Assembly: GCF_000964005.1 (NCBI RefSeq)
Contig: NZ_JXYP01000018.1
Span: 1-64,000, forward strand
DNA length: 64,000 nt
Direction: 5' to 3'
Origin: Williamsia herbipolensis
GTDB lineage: Bacteria; Actinomycetota; Actinomycetes; Mycobacteriales; Mycobacteriaceae
Shown here: positions 1 through 9,369 of the stretch, piece by piece
Layout: every line of letters begins with the position of its first letter
How positions within the stretch are numbered: the stretch's first letter is position 1
The notes under the pieces: generated by a model
The model's database searches: none
Seen by the model: only the letters and a program-made list of their open reading frames with translations
What the model was told of the DNA's origin: nothing
Position numbers and translations under genes: made by a program

Positions 1-1
1 C

Positions 2-2674
2 CGCGGGCGGGGGGTGGGGGTCCCCGGGGCGCCCCCGCGGTTCCCTCTCGTGGGGCCCTTTTTAACCAACCGGGGGCCCCCGGGGCCCGCGCCCGTGTGG
101 GGGGCCCCCCCGCCCCCCCCCCCCCTCCCCCGGGCCCCGGGTTCCGGGAACCCGCCCCCCCCCCCCCCGGCCCCCCCTCCCCCGCCCGCCCGGCCCCCGG
201 CCCCGCGCCCCGCCGCTGCGACCCCGCCCGCCGAGGCGCCCGCACCGCAGGCCCCGGCCGCCGCGTCCGCGGCCCCGACCGAGGCGCCTGCCGCGGCTCC
301 GGGCCCGCGCACACCGGCCGGTCCCAAGCCCGGCCCGCGTGCACCGCGTGTCGGCAACAACCCGTACTCGTCGGCGCCCGCACCGCGGCCGCCGGCGGCG
401 CGTCCGGCAGCACCCGGAGCCCCCGGGGCTCCCGGGGCCGCCCGTCCCGGCGCAGGTCGTCCGGCCGCCGGTCCCGGCGGTCCGCGTCCGGCACCCGGTG
501 CCGGCGGACCCCGTCCGAGCCCGGGCAGTATGCCTCCTCGCCCCAACCCCGGCGCGATGCCTTCGCGGTCGGCCCGTCCCGCCCCGGGCGGTCGTCCCGG
601 TGGTCCGGGCGGACGTCCGGGCGGTCCCGGCGGTCGTCCCGGCGGCGGTGGCGGTGGCTACCGCGGTGGCGGCGCACCCACGGGTGCCCCGACCGGTGGA
701 CCTCCCGGTGGCTTCCGGGGTCGTCCCGGTGGCGGCGGTCGCGGCCGTGGCGGCGGCGCCGCAGGTGCCTTCGGCCGTCCCGGCGGAGCGCCCCGCAAGG
801 GACGCAAGTCGAAGCGTCAGAAGCGCCAGGAATACGACTCGATGCAGGCACCGGCCGTCGGTGGCGTCCGGTTGCCCCGTGGCGACGGACAGACCATCCG
901 GCTCGCCCGCGGTGCGTCGCTCGTCGACTTCGCCGACAAGATCGACGCCAATCCGGCCGCGCTCGTCCAGGCGCTGTTCAACCTCGGCGAGATGGTCACG
1001 GCCACCGAGTCGGTGAACGACGAGACGCTCGAGCTGCTCGGCGGCGAGATGAACTACGTCGTGCAGGTCGTCAGCCCCGAAGACGAGGACCGCGAGCTGC
1101 TCGACAGCTTCGACCTCAGCTACGGCGAGAACGAGGGTGGCGAGGACGAGCTCGAGCAGCGTCCGCCGGTGGTGACCGTCATGGGTCACGTCGACCACGG
1201 CAAGACGCGACTGCTCGACACGATCCGCAAGGCCAACGTCCGCGAGGGCGAGGCCGGTGGCATCACGCAGCACATCGGTGCCTACCAGGTGCTCACCGAG
1301 CTCAACGGCGACGAGCGGCTCATCACCTTCATCGACACCCCCGGTCACGAGGCGTTTACCGCCATGCGTGCCCGTGGCGCGAAGTCGACCGACATCGCGA
1401 TCCTCGTGGTCGCGGCCGACGACGGCGTCATGCCGCAGACGGTGGAGGCGATCAACCACGCCCAGGCGGCCGACGTGCCGATCGTGGTCGCGGTCAACAA
1501 GATCGACAAGGAGGGTGCTGATCCGCAGAAGATCCGCGGACAGCTCACCGAATACGGTCTGATCCCCGAGGAGTACGGCGGCGACGCGATGTTCGTCGAC
1601 ATCTCCGCGCGGGAGAACACCAACATCGAGGCCCTCCTCGAGGCGGTCCTGCTCACCGCGGACGCGTCGCTCGACCTGCGTGCCAACCCGGACATGGACG
1701 CCCAGGGTGTCGCCATCGAGGCGCACCTCGACCGCGGCCGTGGACCGGTGGCCACCGTGCTCGTGCAGCGCGGAACGCTCAAGGTCGGCGACTCGATCGT
1801 CGCCGGCGACGCCTACGGACGTGTGCGTCGCATGGTCGACGAGCACGGCGAGGACGTGGCCGAGGCGACCCCGTCGCGGCCCGTGCAGGTCATCGGTTTC
1901 ACCTCGGTGCCCGGTGCCGGCGACAACCTCCTCGTCGTCGACGAGGACCGCATCGCCCGCCAGATCGCCGACCGTCGCAATGCGCGCAAGCGCAACGCGA
2001 TGGCCGCACGCAGCCGCAAGCGGATCAGCCTCGACGATCTCGACGCCGCCCTCAAGGAGACGTCGCAGCTCAACCTCATCCTCAAGGGTGACAACTCGGG
2101 CACCGTGGAGGCGCTCGAGGAGGCGCTGCTCGGCATCGACATCGGCGACGAGGTGCAGCTGCGCGTCATCGACCGCGGTGTCGGCGGCGTGACCGAGACC
2201 AACGTCAACCTCGCGACGGCGTCGGACGCGATCATCGTCGGGTTCAACGTGCGCGCGGAGGGCAAGGCCACCGAGCTGGCCAACCGCGAGGGCGTCGACA
2301 TCCGGTACTACACGGTGATCTACCAGGCGATCGACGAGATCGAGAGCGCGCTCAAGGGCATGCTCAAGCCGATCTACGAAGAGGTCGAGCTCGGCCGTGC
2401 GGACATCCGCGCGATCTTCCGCTCGTCCAAGGTCGGCAACATCGCCGGCTGCCTGGTCACCTCGGGCATCATGCGACGCAACGCCAAGGCGCGTCTCCTG
2501 CGTGACAACGTGGTGGTGGCCGAGAACCTCACCATCTCGTCGCTCAAGCGCGAGAAGGACGACGCGACCGAGGTCCGCGAAGGCTACGAGTGCGGTCTGA
2601 CGATCACGTACAACGACATCAAGGTCGACGACGTGATCGAGACCTACGAGTTGCAGGAGAAAGCCCGCAGTTGA
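2..2674 (+). CDS. infB: Translation initiation factor IF-2 (5'-truncated by the window)
   Basis: This GTPase delivers initiator tRNA to the 30S subunit. Counting from base 14, a Pro/Ala/Gly/Arg-rich linker fills residues 1 to about 265. An IF2_N helix region follows (about 295-345), then the GTPase core with G1 motif GHVDHGKT near residue 391, DTPGH and NKID, then the domain II beta barrel and the C-terminal initiator-tRNA-binding region. The stop is TGA at 2672-2674. The gene enters from upstream, so the start is not in the window. Bases 1-200 are almost pure C/G homopolymer runs, and the frame there is unreliable even though it stays open; they look like a contig edge. The 3' end is duplicated immediately downstream. 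The identification is certain, the N-terminal sequence is not. Confidence 0.95.
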   Translation, partial: RGRGVGVPGAPPRFPLVGPFLTNRGPPGPAPVWGAPPPPPPLPRAPGSGNPPPPPPAPPPPPARPPAPRPAAATPPAEAPAPQAPAAASAAPTEAPAAAPGPRTPAGPKPGPRAPRVGNNPYSSAPAPRPPAARPAAPGAPGAPGAARPGAGRPAAGPGGPRPAPGAGGPRPSPGSMPPRPNPGAMPSRSARPAPGGRPGGPGGRPGGPGGRPGGGGGGYRGGGAPTGAPTGGPPGGFRGRPGGGGRGRGGGAAGAFGRPGGAPRKGRKSKRQKRQEYDSMQAPAVGGVRLPRGDGQTIRLARGASLVDFADKIDANPAALVQALFNLGEMVTATESVNDETLELLGGEMNYVVQVVSPEDEDRELLDSFDLSYGENEGGEDELEQRPPVVTVMGHVDHGKTRLLDTIRKANVREGEAGGITQHIGAYQVLTELNGDERLITFIDTPGHEAFTAMRARGAKSTDIAILVVAADDGVMPQTVEAINHAQAADVPIVVAVNKIDKEGADPQKIRGQLTEYGLIPEEYGGDAMFVDISARENTNIEALLEAVLLTADASLDLRANPDMDAQGVAIEAHLDRGRGPVATVLVQRGTLKVGDSIVAGDAYGRVRRMVDEHGEDVAEATPSRPVQVIGFTSVPGAGDNLLVVDEDRIARQIADRRNARKRNAMAARSRKRISLDDLDAALKETSQLNLILKGDNSGTVEALEEALLGIDIGDEVQLRVIDRGVGGVTETNVNLATASDAIIVGFNVRAEGKATELANREGVDIRYYTVIYQAIDEIESALKGMLKPIYEEVELGRADIRAIFRSSKVGNIAGCLVTSGIMRRNAKARLLRDNVVVAENLTISSLKREKDDATEVREGYECGLTITYNDIKVDDVIETYELQEKARS

Positions 2675-2753
2675 TCGATCCCGACGTCGACGGACATCAA
2701 GGTCGACGACGTGATCGAGACCTACGAGTTGCAGGAGAAAGCCCGCAGTTGAT
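2615..2753 (+). repeat. 61-bp perfect direct repeat of the infB 3' end
   Basis: Bases 2615-2675 (last 20 infB codons including the stop, plus one base) recur without mismatch at 2693-2753. The offset is 78 bases, with 17 unique bases between the copies. The offset is a multiple of three, but the first stop ends translation, so the second copy is untranslated. It is either a tandem duplication or the scar of an integration/excision event at the gene end. Confidence 0.95.
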
Positions 2754-2790
2754 GGGCGCGTAGCCGGTTCGCACCTGCACCGCTCGATCA

Positions 2791-2835
2791 CCCGACGCCC
2801 GGGCGTCTCGCTTCCGCGAGATCCCGGGCGTCGGG
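2791..2835 (+). terminator. Strong hairpin between infB and rbfA
   Basis: A 13-bp perfect stem (CCCGACGCCCGGG pairing with 2823-2835) encloses an inner CTCGC/GCGAG stem with a TTCC loop. No T-run follows, as is usual for actinobacterial terminator hairpins. It may terminate infB or process the infB-rbfA transcript. Confidence 0.65.
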
Positions 2836-2873
2836 CTCGGCACACATCCCCACCACCGCGAAGGAGTGACACC

Positions 2874-3410
2874 ATGGCCGACCCGGCACGGGCACAACGG
2901 ATGGCCAAGCGGATCTCGTCGATCGTCGCCTCGGCGATCGGCTCGGAGATCAAGGACCCGCGGCTCAACTTCGTCACCGTCACCGACACGAAGGTGACCA
3001 ACGACCTCCACGACGCCACCGTCTACTACACGGTGATGGGTGAATCCCTGGACGTGGCGCCCGATTATGAGGGTGCGGCCGCCGGACTGGCCCGCGCCAC
3101 CGGTCTCCTGCGCTCGAAGGTCGGCGCCGGGACCGGCGTCCGGTTCACCCCGACGCTGCGTTTCGTCCTCGACACCGTGCCCGACACCGCGCGGCACATG
3201 GAGGAACTCGTCGCCCGCGCCCGCGCACACGACGAGATGTTGGCCCGCCAGGCCCGCGACGCCGTCCCGGCCGGAGACGCCGATCCCTACCGCGACGACG
3301 TCTCGATCTCCGATGAGGCCTCGGCCCCCGGACCGGCGGCTGACGGAAGTTCACCACGGGGCGCCGACCCCGCTGATTACGATGGGCCGGACGCGGCCGA
3401 CCGACGGTGA
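2874..3410 (+). CDS. rbfA: Ribosome-binding factor A
   Basis: RbfA is a KH-fold 30S maturation factor. The ATG at 2874 has AAGGAG eight bases upstream. The N-terminal half carries family hallmarks: basic [14 protein letters not shown], then [18 protein letters not shown], and later [16 protein letters not shown]. At 178 aa it is longer than enterobacterial RbfA because of an acidic Pro/Asp-rich tail (about 130-178), which is usual in Mycobacteriales. The infB-rbfA-nrnA order is conserved. Its stop overlaps the nrnA GTG start by four bases (GTGA), implying translational coupling. Confidence 0.93.
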   Translation: MADPARAQRMAKRISSIVASAIGSEIKDPRLNFVTVTDTKVTNDLHDATVYYTVMGESLDVAPDYEGAAAGLARATGLLRSKVGAGTGVRFTPTLRFVLDTVPDTARHMEELVARARAHDEMLARQARDAVPAGDADPYRDDVSISDEASAPGPAADGSSPRGADPADYDGPDAADRR

Positions 3411-4462
3411 CGGGTTCGGCCGAGCGGCCGCCTGGGCCGCCGGTCGGTACAGGGCACGACGAGTCGGACGGAGCAGGCGTGAGCGGACCAGGGCAGACGA
3501 CCGACGCGCTCGGGGCGCCGCGGGCGCGCACGGCCGAGGTGCTGCGCGCCGCTCCCGCGGTCACGGTGCTCTGTCACGTCCGCCCGGACGCCGACACCAT
3601 CGGCAGCGGTCTGGCCCTCGCGCTCGCGCTCGACGCGATCGGCGTCGAGGTGGAGGTCGCGTTCCCGGGTCCCTGGCCGCTGCCCGAGGCGTTGGGCTCG
3701 CTCCCCGGCGCGAAGCTCATCGTCGAACCCGGCGACCTCGTCGGTCATCCCGTCGCCGTCGCGATGGACTGCGCCAGTTCCGAGCGTCTCGGTGACCTCG
3801 CCGCGATCCTGACCGCCGCGGAGACCGGCATCGTCGTCGACCACCACGCATCCAATCGTGGATTCGGTGACATCGACCTGATCGACCCCGCCGCCGACTG
3901 CACTGCCGAACTGGTGCTCGGCATCCTCGACGAGGCCGATATGCCCGTCGACCGCGACATCGCGACCTGCCTGTTCGCCGGACTCGTGACCGACACCGGG
4001 TCGTTCCGCTGGGCCCGGCCCAACTCGCACCTGCTCGCGGCCCGACTCCTCGAGACCGGTGTCGACGGCCAGGGATGGACCCGCACGCTGCTCGACACCC
4101 ACCAGTTCGGGTGGCTCACGATGGTCTCCGGGGCGCTGCAGTCGGCGGTTCTCGTCCCGGAGGCGTTCGGCGGCAGTGGCCTGGTGTACGCGGTGGTGGA
4201 CCACAGCTGCAGCCGGACCATCGACTGGGACGAGGCCGAGAGCGTCATCGACCTCGTCCGCACCGTCGGTGACGCGGACGTGGCCGTCGTGTTCAAGGAA
4301 TCCGCGCCGCACGAGTGGACCGTGTCGATGCGCGCACGCTCGCACACCGACCTGGTGCCCCTCGCGCGTTCCCAGGGCGGCGGCGGCCACCCCCACGCGG
4401 CGGGGTTCAGCGCGTCGGGTCCGGCCGATGAGGTCATCGAGAAGTTCCTGACCGCGGTGTGA
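3407..4462 (+). CDS. nrnA: DHH-family phosphoesterase (NrnA-like nanoRNase/pAp phosphatase)
   Basis: NrnA-type enzymes degrade 2-5 nt RNAs and dephosphorylate 3'-phosphoadenosine 5'-phosphate; actinobacterial members can also hydrolyse cyclic dinucleotide products. Motif I is [11 protein letters not shown], motif II includes [10 protein letters not shown], the DHH signature is VVDHHASN, motif IV is TDTGSFRW, and the DHHA1 domain ends in the [11 protein letters not shown] loop. The length of 351 aa fits the family. The GTG start at 3407 overlaps the rbfA stop, and its own TGA overlaps the next GTG start. The fold assignment is firm; the preferred substrate is not deducible from sequence. Confidence 0.9.
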   Translation: MTGSAERPPGPPVGTGHDESDGAGVSGPGQTTDALGAPRARTAEVLRAAPAVTVLCHVRPDADTIGSGLALALALDAIGVEVEVAFPGPWPLPEALGSLPGAKLIVEPGDLVGHPVAVAMDCASSERLGDLAAILTAAETGIVVDHHASNRGFGDIDLIDPAADCTAELVLGILDEADMPVDRDIATCLFAGLVTDTGSFRWARPNSHLLAARLLETGVDGQGWTRTLLDTHQFGWLTMVSGALQSAVLVPEAFGGSGLVYAVVDHSCSRTIDWDEAESVIDLVRTVGDADVAVVFKESAPHEWTVSMRARSHTDLVPLARSQGGGGHPHAAGFSASGPADEVIEKFLTAV

Positions 4463-5811
4463 CCGGACCGGATTCCGCTGCGCCCACAGGGCGCGCCATC
4501 CTGCGTCTGGCCTCCTCGGCGCTCATCGTCCTGGTGGCCGAACCCCTCTACCTGATGGAGGACCTGGCCGTGGTCGGCCGACTCGGTGCCGTCGCGCTCG
4601 CCGCGCTCGGTGTCGGATCGCTGATCCTGGGCGTCGTCAGCACCCAGCTCACTTTTCTGTCCTACGGCACCACGGCCCGGTCGGCGCGCATGTTCGGTCG
4701 CGGCGACCGGCGTGCGGCGATCGCCGAGGGTGTCGCGGCGAGCTGGCTCGCCATCGGGGTCGGCGTCGTCATCGCGGTGGTGATGACGGTCATCGCCCCC
4801 TGGGTCGTCGGGGTGATCGCGCCCGGCGACGGCGTCGACTCCGAGGCCGTCGGATGGCTGCGTATCGCCGTCTGCGGCGTTCCCCTGATCCTGCTGTCGA
4901 TGGCGGGCAACGGGTGGATGCGCGGCGTCCAGGACACCCGGAGGCCGGTGGTCTTCGTCGTGATCGGACTGGGCCTCAGCGCGGTGCTGTGTCCGGTCCT
5001 CGTGCACGGGTTGCTCGGTGCCCCCGAGATGGGATTGCACGGCAGCGCCGTCGCGAACGTCGCCGGCCAGTCGGTGGCCGGGCTGCTGTTCGCGCGACAG
5101 GTCGTCGTCGCGGCCCGACGATCGGCCCCCGAGGAGCCGTGGGCCGAGCTGCTCGCGCCCCGTCGCCGCATCATCACCGCACAGCTGTCGATGGCGCGTG
5201 ATCTCGTCGTGCGGAGCCTGTCGTTCCAGGTCTGTTTCCTCTCCGCCGCAGCCGTCGCCGCGCGCTTCGGGGTCGCCTCGCTCGCCGCGCACCAGGTGGT
5301 GCTGCAGCTGTGGAACTTCGTGTCCCTCGTCCTCGACGCTCTGGCCATCGCCGCGCAGTCCCTCGTCGGGGCCGCGCTGGGCGCCCGGGCGATCGGGGCG
5401 GCGGGGGTGGTCGCACGCCGGGTCACCGTCGTGTCGATCGGTGTCGCCGTCGGGGTCGCCGCCGTGTTCGCGGTGGCCCGCACCCCGATGGGCCGCATCT
5501 TCACCGACGACACCGACGTCCTCGCCGCGCTCGACACGCCGTGGTGGTTCCTCGTCGGGATGCTGCCGGTGGCAGGAGTGGTGTTCGCCCTCGACGGTGT
5601 GCTCCTGGGCAGCGGCGACGCCGCCTACCTGCGCACCACGACCGTCGCGAGCGCGCTCATCGGCTTCCTGCCGACCATCTGGCTCTCGTTGGTGTTCGAC
5701 TGGGGTCTGGCCGGCATCTGGACCGGACTCGCCCTGTTCATGATCTGTCGCCTCGCGGCGTTGTCGGCCCGTATGGCCGGTGGCCGGTGGACCCTCGTGG
5801 AGATCCGATGA
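4459..5811 (+). CDS. dinF: MATE-family efflux protein (DinF-like)
   Basis: This 450-aa polytopic membrane protein has about twelve hydrophobic segments and the two-bundle MATE organisation, with the second half starting near residue 235 (LSMARDLVVRSLSFQV). MATE pumps export cationic or organic compounds using Na+ or H+ gradients; DinF relatives are linked to DNA-damage and oxidative stress. The GTG start at 4459 overlaps the nrnA stop by four bases. A dinF gene directly after nrnA is the mycobacterial arrangement, which supports the name. The substrate is unknown. Confidence 0.85.
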   Translation: MTGPDSAAPTGRAILRLASSALIVLVAEPLYLMEDLAVVGRLGAVALAALGVGSLILGVVSTQLTFLSYGTTARSARMFGRGDRRAAIAEGVAASWLAIGVGVVIAVVMTVIAPWVVGVIAPGDGVDSEAVGWLRIAVCGVPLILLSMAGNGWMRGVQDTRRPVVFVVIGLGLSAVLCPVLVHGLLGAPEMGLHGSAVANVAGQSVAGLLFARQVVVAARRSAPEEPWAELLAPRRRIITAQLSMARDLVVRSLSFQVCFLSAAAVAARFGVASLAAHQVVLQLWNFVSLVLDALAIAAQSLVGAALGARAIGAAGVVARRVTVVSIGVAVGVAAVFAVARTPMGRIFTDDTDVLAALDTPWWFLVGMLPVAGVVFALDGVLLGSGDAAYLRTTTVASALIGFLPTIWLSLVFDWGLAGIWTGLALFMICRLAALSARMAGGRWTLVEIR

Positions 5812-5870
5812 GGCGTCGATAGACTCGGAGACCGACCGCGTCCGACAGCGGCGAGGACGAGGAGGTCTGT

Positions 5871-6866
5871 GTGCCGACCCTGTGGGCGATCAGCGATCTC
5901 CACGTCAGTCACCGCGGGAACGACGAGGTGCTCGACCGTATCCACCCCGCCGACCCCGACGACTGGCTGATCGTCGCCGGAGACGTCGCCGAGCGCACCG
6001 ACGACATCCTCGAGACGCTGCGGCGGCTCAAGGCCAAGTTCGCGACCGTGGTGTGGGTGCCGGGCAACCACGAGCTCTACACCACCGCCAAGGACCCCCT
6101 GCAGATCCACGGCGTGGCCCGCTACGACTACCTCGTGCAGGCCTGCCGCGACCTCGGCGTCATCACCCCCGAGGAGATCTACCCGCAGTTCGACCCCGGC
6201 GACGGCACCCCTCCGGTGCGCGTGGTCCCGATGTTCCTGTTGTACGACTACACGTTCCGACCCGAGGGGACGACCAACAAGTTCGCCGCGCTCGCGCTGG
6301 CGCGTGAGCACGACGTGGTCGCGACCGACGAGTTCCTGCTCTCGCCCGAGCCGTTCGCCACCCGCGATGCGTGGGGGAGGGACCGCATCGAACGGACCCG
6401 GACCCGGCTCGACGCCATCGATCCCGCCGAGCGCACCGTTCTCATCAACCACTGGCCGCTGCGTCGCGAGCCGACCGACGCGCTGATGTACCCGGAGTTC
6501 GCGCTGTGGTGCGGCAGCGAACTGACCCATGACTGGCACACCCGCTACAACGCGGCCTGCTGCGTGTACGGGCACCTCCACATCCCCCGGACCACCTGGT
6601 ACGACGACGTCCGGTTCGAAGAGGTCTCGGTCGGGTATCCGCGCGAATGGCAACGGCGCGGGCTGCCGGACCCGTTGCTGCGCAAGATCATCCCCGACGG
6701 CGGACTGCGTCCCGAACACCTGCCCGAGCACGGCGCCCGCTTCGACCTCCCGCCGGACTACCGCGAGCGCGCCGAGGCCTTCAAGGCGAGTGTCGTCGCC
6801 AAGCGTGAGGCGCGGGCGCGCAGGCTCGCCGCCCGTGCCGAGCGCGACGGAGGGGGAGCGCGATGA
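5871..6866 (+). CDS. Calcineurin-like metallophosphoesterase
   Basis: The 331-aa protein shows the full two-metal phosphoesterase set: SDLHVSH near the N-terminus, AGDVAERTDD, the GNHE box (VPGNHELY), INHWPL and YGHLHI. The start is GTG at 5871 with GAGGAGG just upstream; a TAGACT box at 5820-5825 is a plausible -10. The gene overlaps pptT by four bases (ATGA at 6863). A metallophosphoesterase paired with pptT is the mycobacterial arrangement, where the phosphoesterase has been proposed to oppose carrier-protein activation by removing phosphopantetheine. That role is inferred here from the pairing. Confidence 0.85.
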   Translation: MPTLWAISDLHVSHRGNDEVLDRIHPADPDDWLIVAGDVAERTDDILETLRRLKAKFATVVWVPGNHELYTTAKDPLQIHGVARYDYLVQACRDLGVITPEEIYPQFDPGDGTPPVRVVPMFLLYDYTFRPEGTTNKFAALALAREHDVVATDEFLLSPEPFATRDAWGRDRIERTRTRLDAIDPAERTVLINHWPLRREPTDALMYPEFALWCGSELTHDWHTRYNAACCVYGHLHIPRTTWYDDVRFEEVSVGYPREWQRRGLPDPLLRKIIPDGGLRPEHLPEHGARFDLPPDYRERAEAFKASVVAKREARARRLAARAERDGGGAR

Positions 6867-7531
6867 TCGACGCGATGCTCGCACCGGGGGTCGCGGCCGC
6901 CGAGGCGTTCGCCGATCCCGACGACCTCGAGCTGCTGCCCGCCGAGACCTCGCTCGTGGCACGCGCCGTCGACAAACGTCGGTCGGAGTTCACCACCGCC
7001 CGTGGCCTCGCGCGTCGCGCGCTGGGCACGCTCGGGGTCGAACCGGTACCGATCCTGCGCGGCGAGAAAGGGCAACCCCTGTGGCCCCGCGGTGTGGTCG
7101 GCAGCCTCACCCACTGCGACGGCTACCGCGCCGCGGTCGTCGCCTACAAGCTGCAGTGTCGCTCGGTGGGCATCGACGCCGAACCGCACGGCGAGCTGCC
7201 CGACGGCGTCCTCGACCACGTCACCCTCGCTCCCGAGCGCGACGTTCTCGCCACCCGGCCGGGGGACATCCACTGGGACCGGTTGTTGTTCTGCGCCAAG
7301 GAGGCGACGTACAAGGCATGGTTCCCGCTGACCGAACGGTGGCTGGGCTTCGAGGACGCCCATATCACCTTCGAGCGGGACGCGTCCGGTGGCGACGCCA
7401 CCGCGGCGGGCACCTTCCACTCGGAGTTGCTCGTCGACGGCGCGGTGATCGACGGCGGACCACCGCTGCGGTCATTCGACGGTCGCTGGCGCATCGAGAA
7501 CGGACTGGTGGTCACCTCGATATGTCTGTGA
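6863..7531 (+). CDS. pptT: 4'-phosphopantetheinyl transferase
   Basis: PptT transfers phosphopantetheine from CoA to carrier domains of fatty-acid, polyketide and siderophore synthases. The 222-aa protein has the Sfp/PptT signatures: HCDGYRAAVV, the metal-binding VGIDAEPHGELP and the catalytic WDRLLFCAKEATYKAWFP. The ATG at 6863 overlaps the preceding stop. The pairing with the upstream phosphoesterase suggests opposing attachment and removal of the cofactor arm. Confidence 0.92.
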   Translation: MIDAMLAPGVAAAEAFADPDDLELLPAETSLVARAVDKRRSEFTTARGLARRALGTLGVEPVPILRGEKGQPLWPRGVVGSLTHCDGYRAAVVAYKLQCRSVGIDAEPHGELPDGVLDHVTLAPERDVLATRPGDIHWDRLLFCAKEATYKAWFPLTERWLGFEDAHITFERDASGGDATAAGTFHSELLVDGAVIDGGPPLRSFDGRWRIENGLVVTSICL

Positions 7532-7538
7532 GCCCTCG

Positions 7539-8468
7539 GTGAACCCCGACGGAGCCGAACGCTCCGAGAACAAGCACATCGCGACCGCCGGTCTGGTCGT
7601 GGTCGACAAGCCCGGCGGCATGACCAGTCACGACGTCGTCGCGAAGTGCCGCAAGGCATTCCGGACCCGCAAGGTCGGGCATGCGGGCACCCTCGACCCC
7701 ATGGCGACGGGCGTGCTCATCCTCGGTCTGGAGCGTGCGACCAAACTGCTCGGCCTGCTGGCACTCACCACGAAGTCGTACTCGGCGACGATCCGTCTCG
7801 GCGCGGGCACCGACACCGACGACCGCGAGGGGGTCCTCGGCGACCGGGCCGACGTCTCCGGGCTCGACATCGCGACCGTCGCCGCGGCGGTCGAGCGCTT
7901 CGTCGGTGACATCGATCAGGTGCCGGCGAGGGTCAGCGCCATCAAGGTCGACGGCCGTCGCGCCCACGATCTCGCGCGCAGCGGCGAGGAGTTCGCGCTC
8001 GCGTCGCGCCGGGTGACCGTGTCGCGCTTCGACATCGGCGAGCACCGGATCGACGACGGATGGTTCGACGTCGACGTCGAGGTCGACTGCTCCTCGGGGA
8101 CCTACATCAGGTCGCTGGCCCGCGACCTCGGCGCCGCCCTGGGCGTCGGGGGGCACCTGACCGCGTTGCGCCGCACCGCGGTCGGCCCCTTCACCCTCGC
8201 CCAGGCCACCCCGCTTGCGGCGATCGTCGACGATCCCTCTCCCACACCGACACTCGACATCGACGCGGCGGTCACCCTTGCCTTCCCGACCCGCCCCGTC
8301 GACGACGTCGAGGCCCAGACCGTCAGCAACGGACGGTGGCTCGACCCCATCGGCATGCGCGGTGTCTACGCCGCGGTCGACCGGCACGGTCGCGCGATCG
8401 GACTGCTGGAGGAGAAGGGCAAGCGGGCCGCGTCGGTGATGGTGGTCCGCCCGTCGACGATGCGCTGA
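7539..8468 (+). CDS. truB: tRNA pseudouridine(55) synthase
   Basis: TruB isomerises U55 in the T-loop of tRNAs. The 309-aa protein opens with GLVVVDKPGGMTSHDVV, has the catalytic aspartate in GHAGTLDPMATG, the SYSATIRLG tract and CSSGTYIRSLARDLG. A GTG at 7539, seven bases after the pptT stop, is taken as the start; the conserved core begins about 15 codons later, so an internal start is possible. The C-terminus carries the actinobacterial extension seen in this family. It converges on the DtxR-family gene. Confidence 0.93.
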   Translation: MNPDGAERSENKHIATAGLVVVDKPGGMTSHDVVAKCRKAFRTRKVGHAGTLDPMATGVLILGLERATKLLGLLALTTKSYSATIRLGAGTDTDDREGVLGDRADVSGLDIATVAAAVERFVGDIDQVPARVSAIKVDGRRAHDLARSGEEFALASRRVTVSRFDIGEHRIDDGWFDVDVEVDCSSGTYIRSLARDLGAALGVGGHLTALRRTAVGPFTLAQATPLAAIVDDPSPTPTLDIDAAVTLAFPTRPVDDVEAQTVSNGRWLDPIGMRGVYAAVDRHGRAIGLLEEKGKRAASVMVVRPSTMR

Positions 8469-8493
8469 CCGACGCGACGACGCCGGCCGACGG

Positions 8494-9252
8494 TCAGGTC
8501 GCCGGCGGGATGTCGAGCCAGATCGCCCGGGTCGCGATGTCGCCGAGGTCGATCGGTTCGGAACCGTCGACGGCCACCGCGACCGTTCCGGCGAAGGGGC
8601 GCTGCTCGACGACCTCGATCCGGCGGTCCAACGCGATGCCGACCGAGTCGAAATACCGCAGCATCGCCGGATCGGTGTCGGCGATGCGCGCGACCCGCCC
8701 CGACCGGCCGGGTTGCACGTCGGCGAGCTGGCACGCGGGCGACTCCGGGACGTCGCCGTCGGGATCGGGGATCGGGTCGCCGTGCGGATCGCGGGTGGGG
8801 TGGCCGAGTTTCGCGTCGAGGCGTTCCATGAACCGGTCCGACATCGCGTGCTCGAGCACCTCGGCCTCGTCGTGCACCTCGTCCCAGCCGTAACCGAGTT
8901 CGCGGACCAGGAACGTCTCGATCAGCCGGTGTCGGCGGACCATCGACACCGCGGCACGACGTCCCGACTCGGTGAGCGTCACCGATCCGTAGCGGGCGTG
9001 CGACACCAGGCCCTGGTCGGCGAGTTTGCGCACGGACTCCGACACCGTCGACGGCGACACGGCGAGTTTCTCGGCCAGCAGTTTGGTGGTCACCTTGGTC
9101 GACGACCACTCCTGCGCGGTCCAGATGACCTTCAGATAGTCCTGGGTGACCGAACTGAGTTCGGTGACGGGCGTGGCGGGCGCGGCGTTCGGGCCGACCG
9201 TTGTCGCGGTGGGCGGAACATCGCGGCTCGGCTCGCCGCCGGTGGAAGGCAC
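8494..9252 (-). CDS. DtxR/MntR-family metal-dependent regulator (SirR/MntR-like)
   Basis: The 252-aa protein has an N-terminal winged helix (TQDYLKVIWTAQEW, then LAVSPSTVSESVRKLADQGL), a dimerisation/metal-binding domain with HRLIETFL, EVHDEAEVLEHAMSD and HPTRDPHGDPIP, and a C-terminal FeoA/SH3-like domain. These metal ligands are typical of DtxR-family Mn/Fe sensors. Its position next to ribF and truB matches the mycobacterial sirR/mntR locus. The GTG start at 9252 gives about 30 unstructured residues before the conserved domain, so translation may begin later. A manganese role would fit the Mn2+ riboswitch at 47906, but no operator was identified. Confidence 0.82.
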   Translation of the reverse strand: MPSTGGEPSRDVPPTATTVGPNAAPATPVTELSSVTQDYLKVIWTAQEWSSTKVTTKLLAEKLAVSPSTVSESVRKLADQGLVSHARYGSVTLTESGRRAAVSMVRRHRLIETFLVRELGYGWDEVHDEAEVLEHAMSDRFMERLDAKLGHPTRDPHGDPIPDPDGDVPESPACQLADVQPGRSGRVARIADTDPAMLRYFDSVGIALDRRIEVVEQRPFAGTVAVAVDGSEPIDLGDIATRAIWLDIPPAT

Positions 9253-9369
9253 CCCACGAGCTTAGGGCAGGGCAAGTCGATGATCGACGAGCACTCGCCG
9301 GAGGCGATCTCGTGCCGCGACCGGACGCGGGTCTGGTACGCCGTGGGACGTCCCCGTACGCTTGGCCCC

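Noticed and set aside
62-3019. Very long reverse-strand ORF (985 codons) opposite infB and rbfA
   Set aside because: High-GC third positions keep antisense frames open; the forward frame contains all IF-2 and RbfA motifs and the reverse translation has no recognisable domain.
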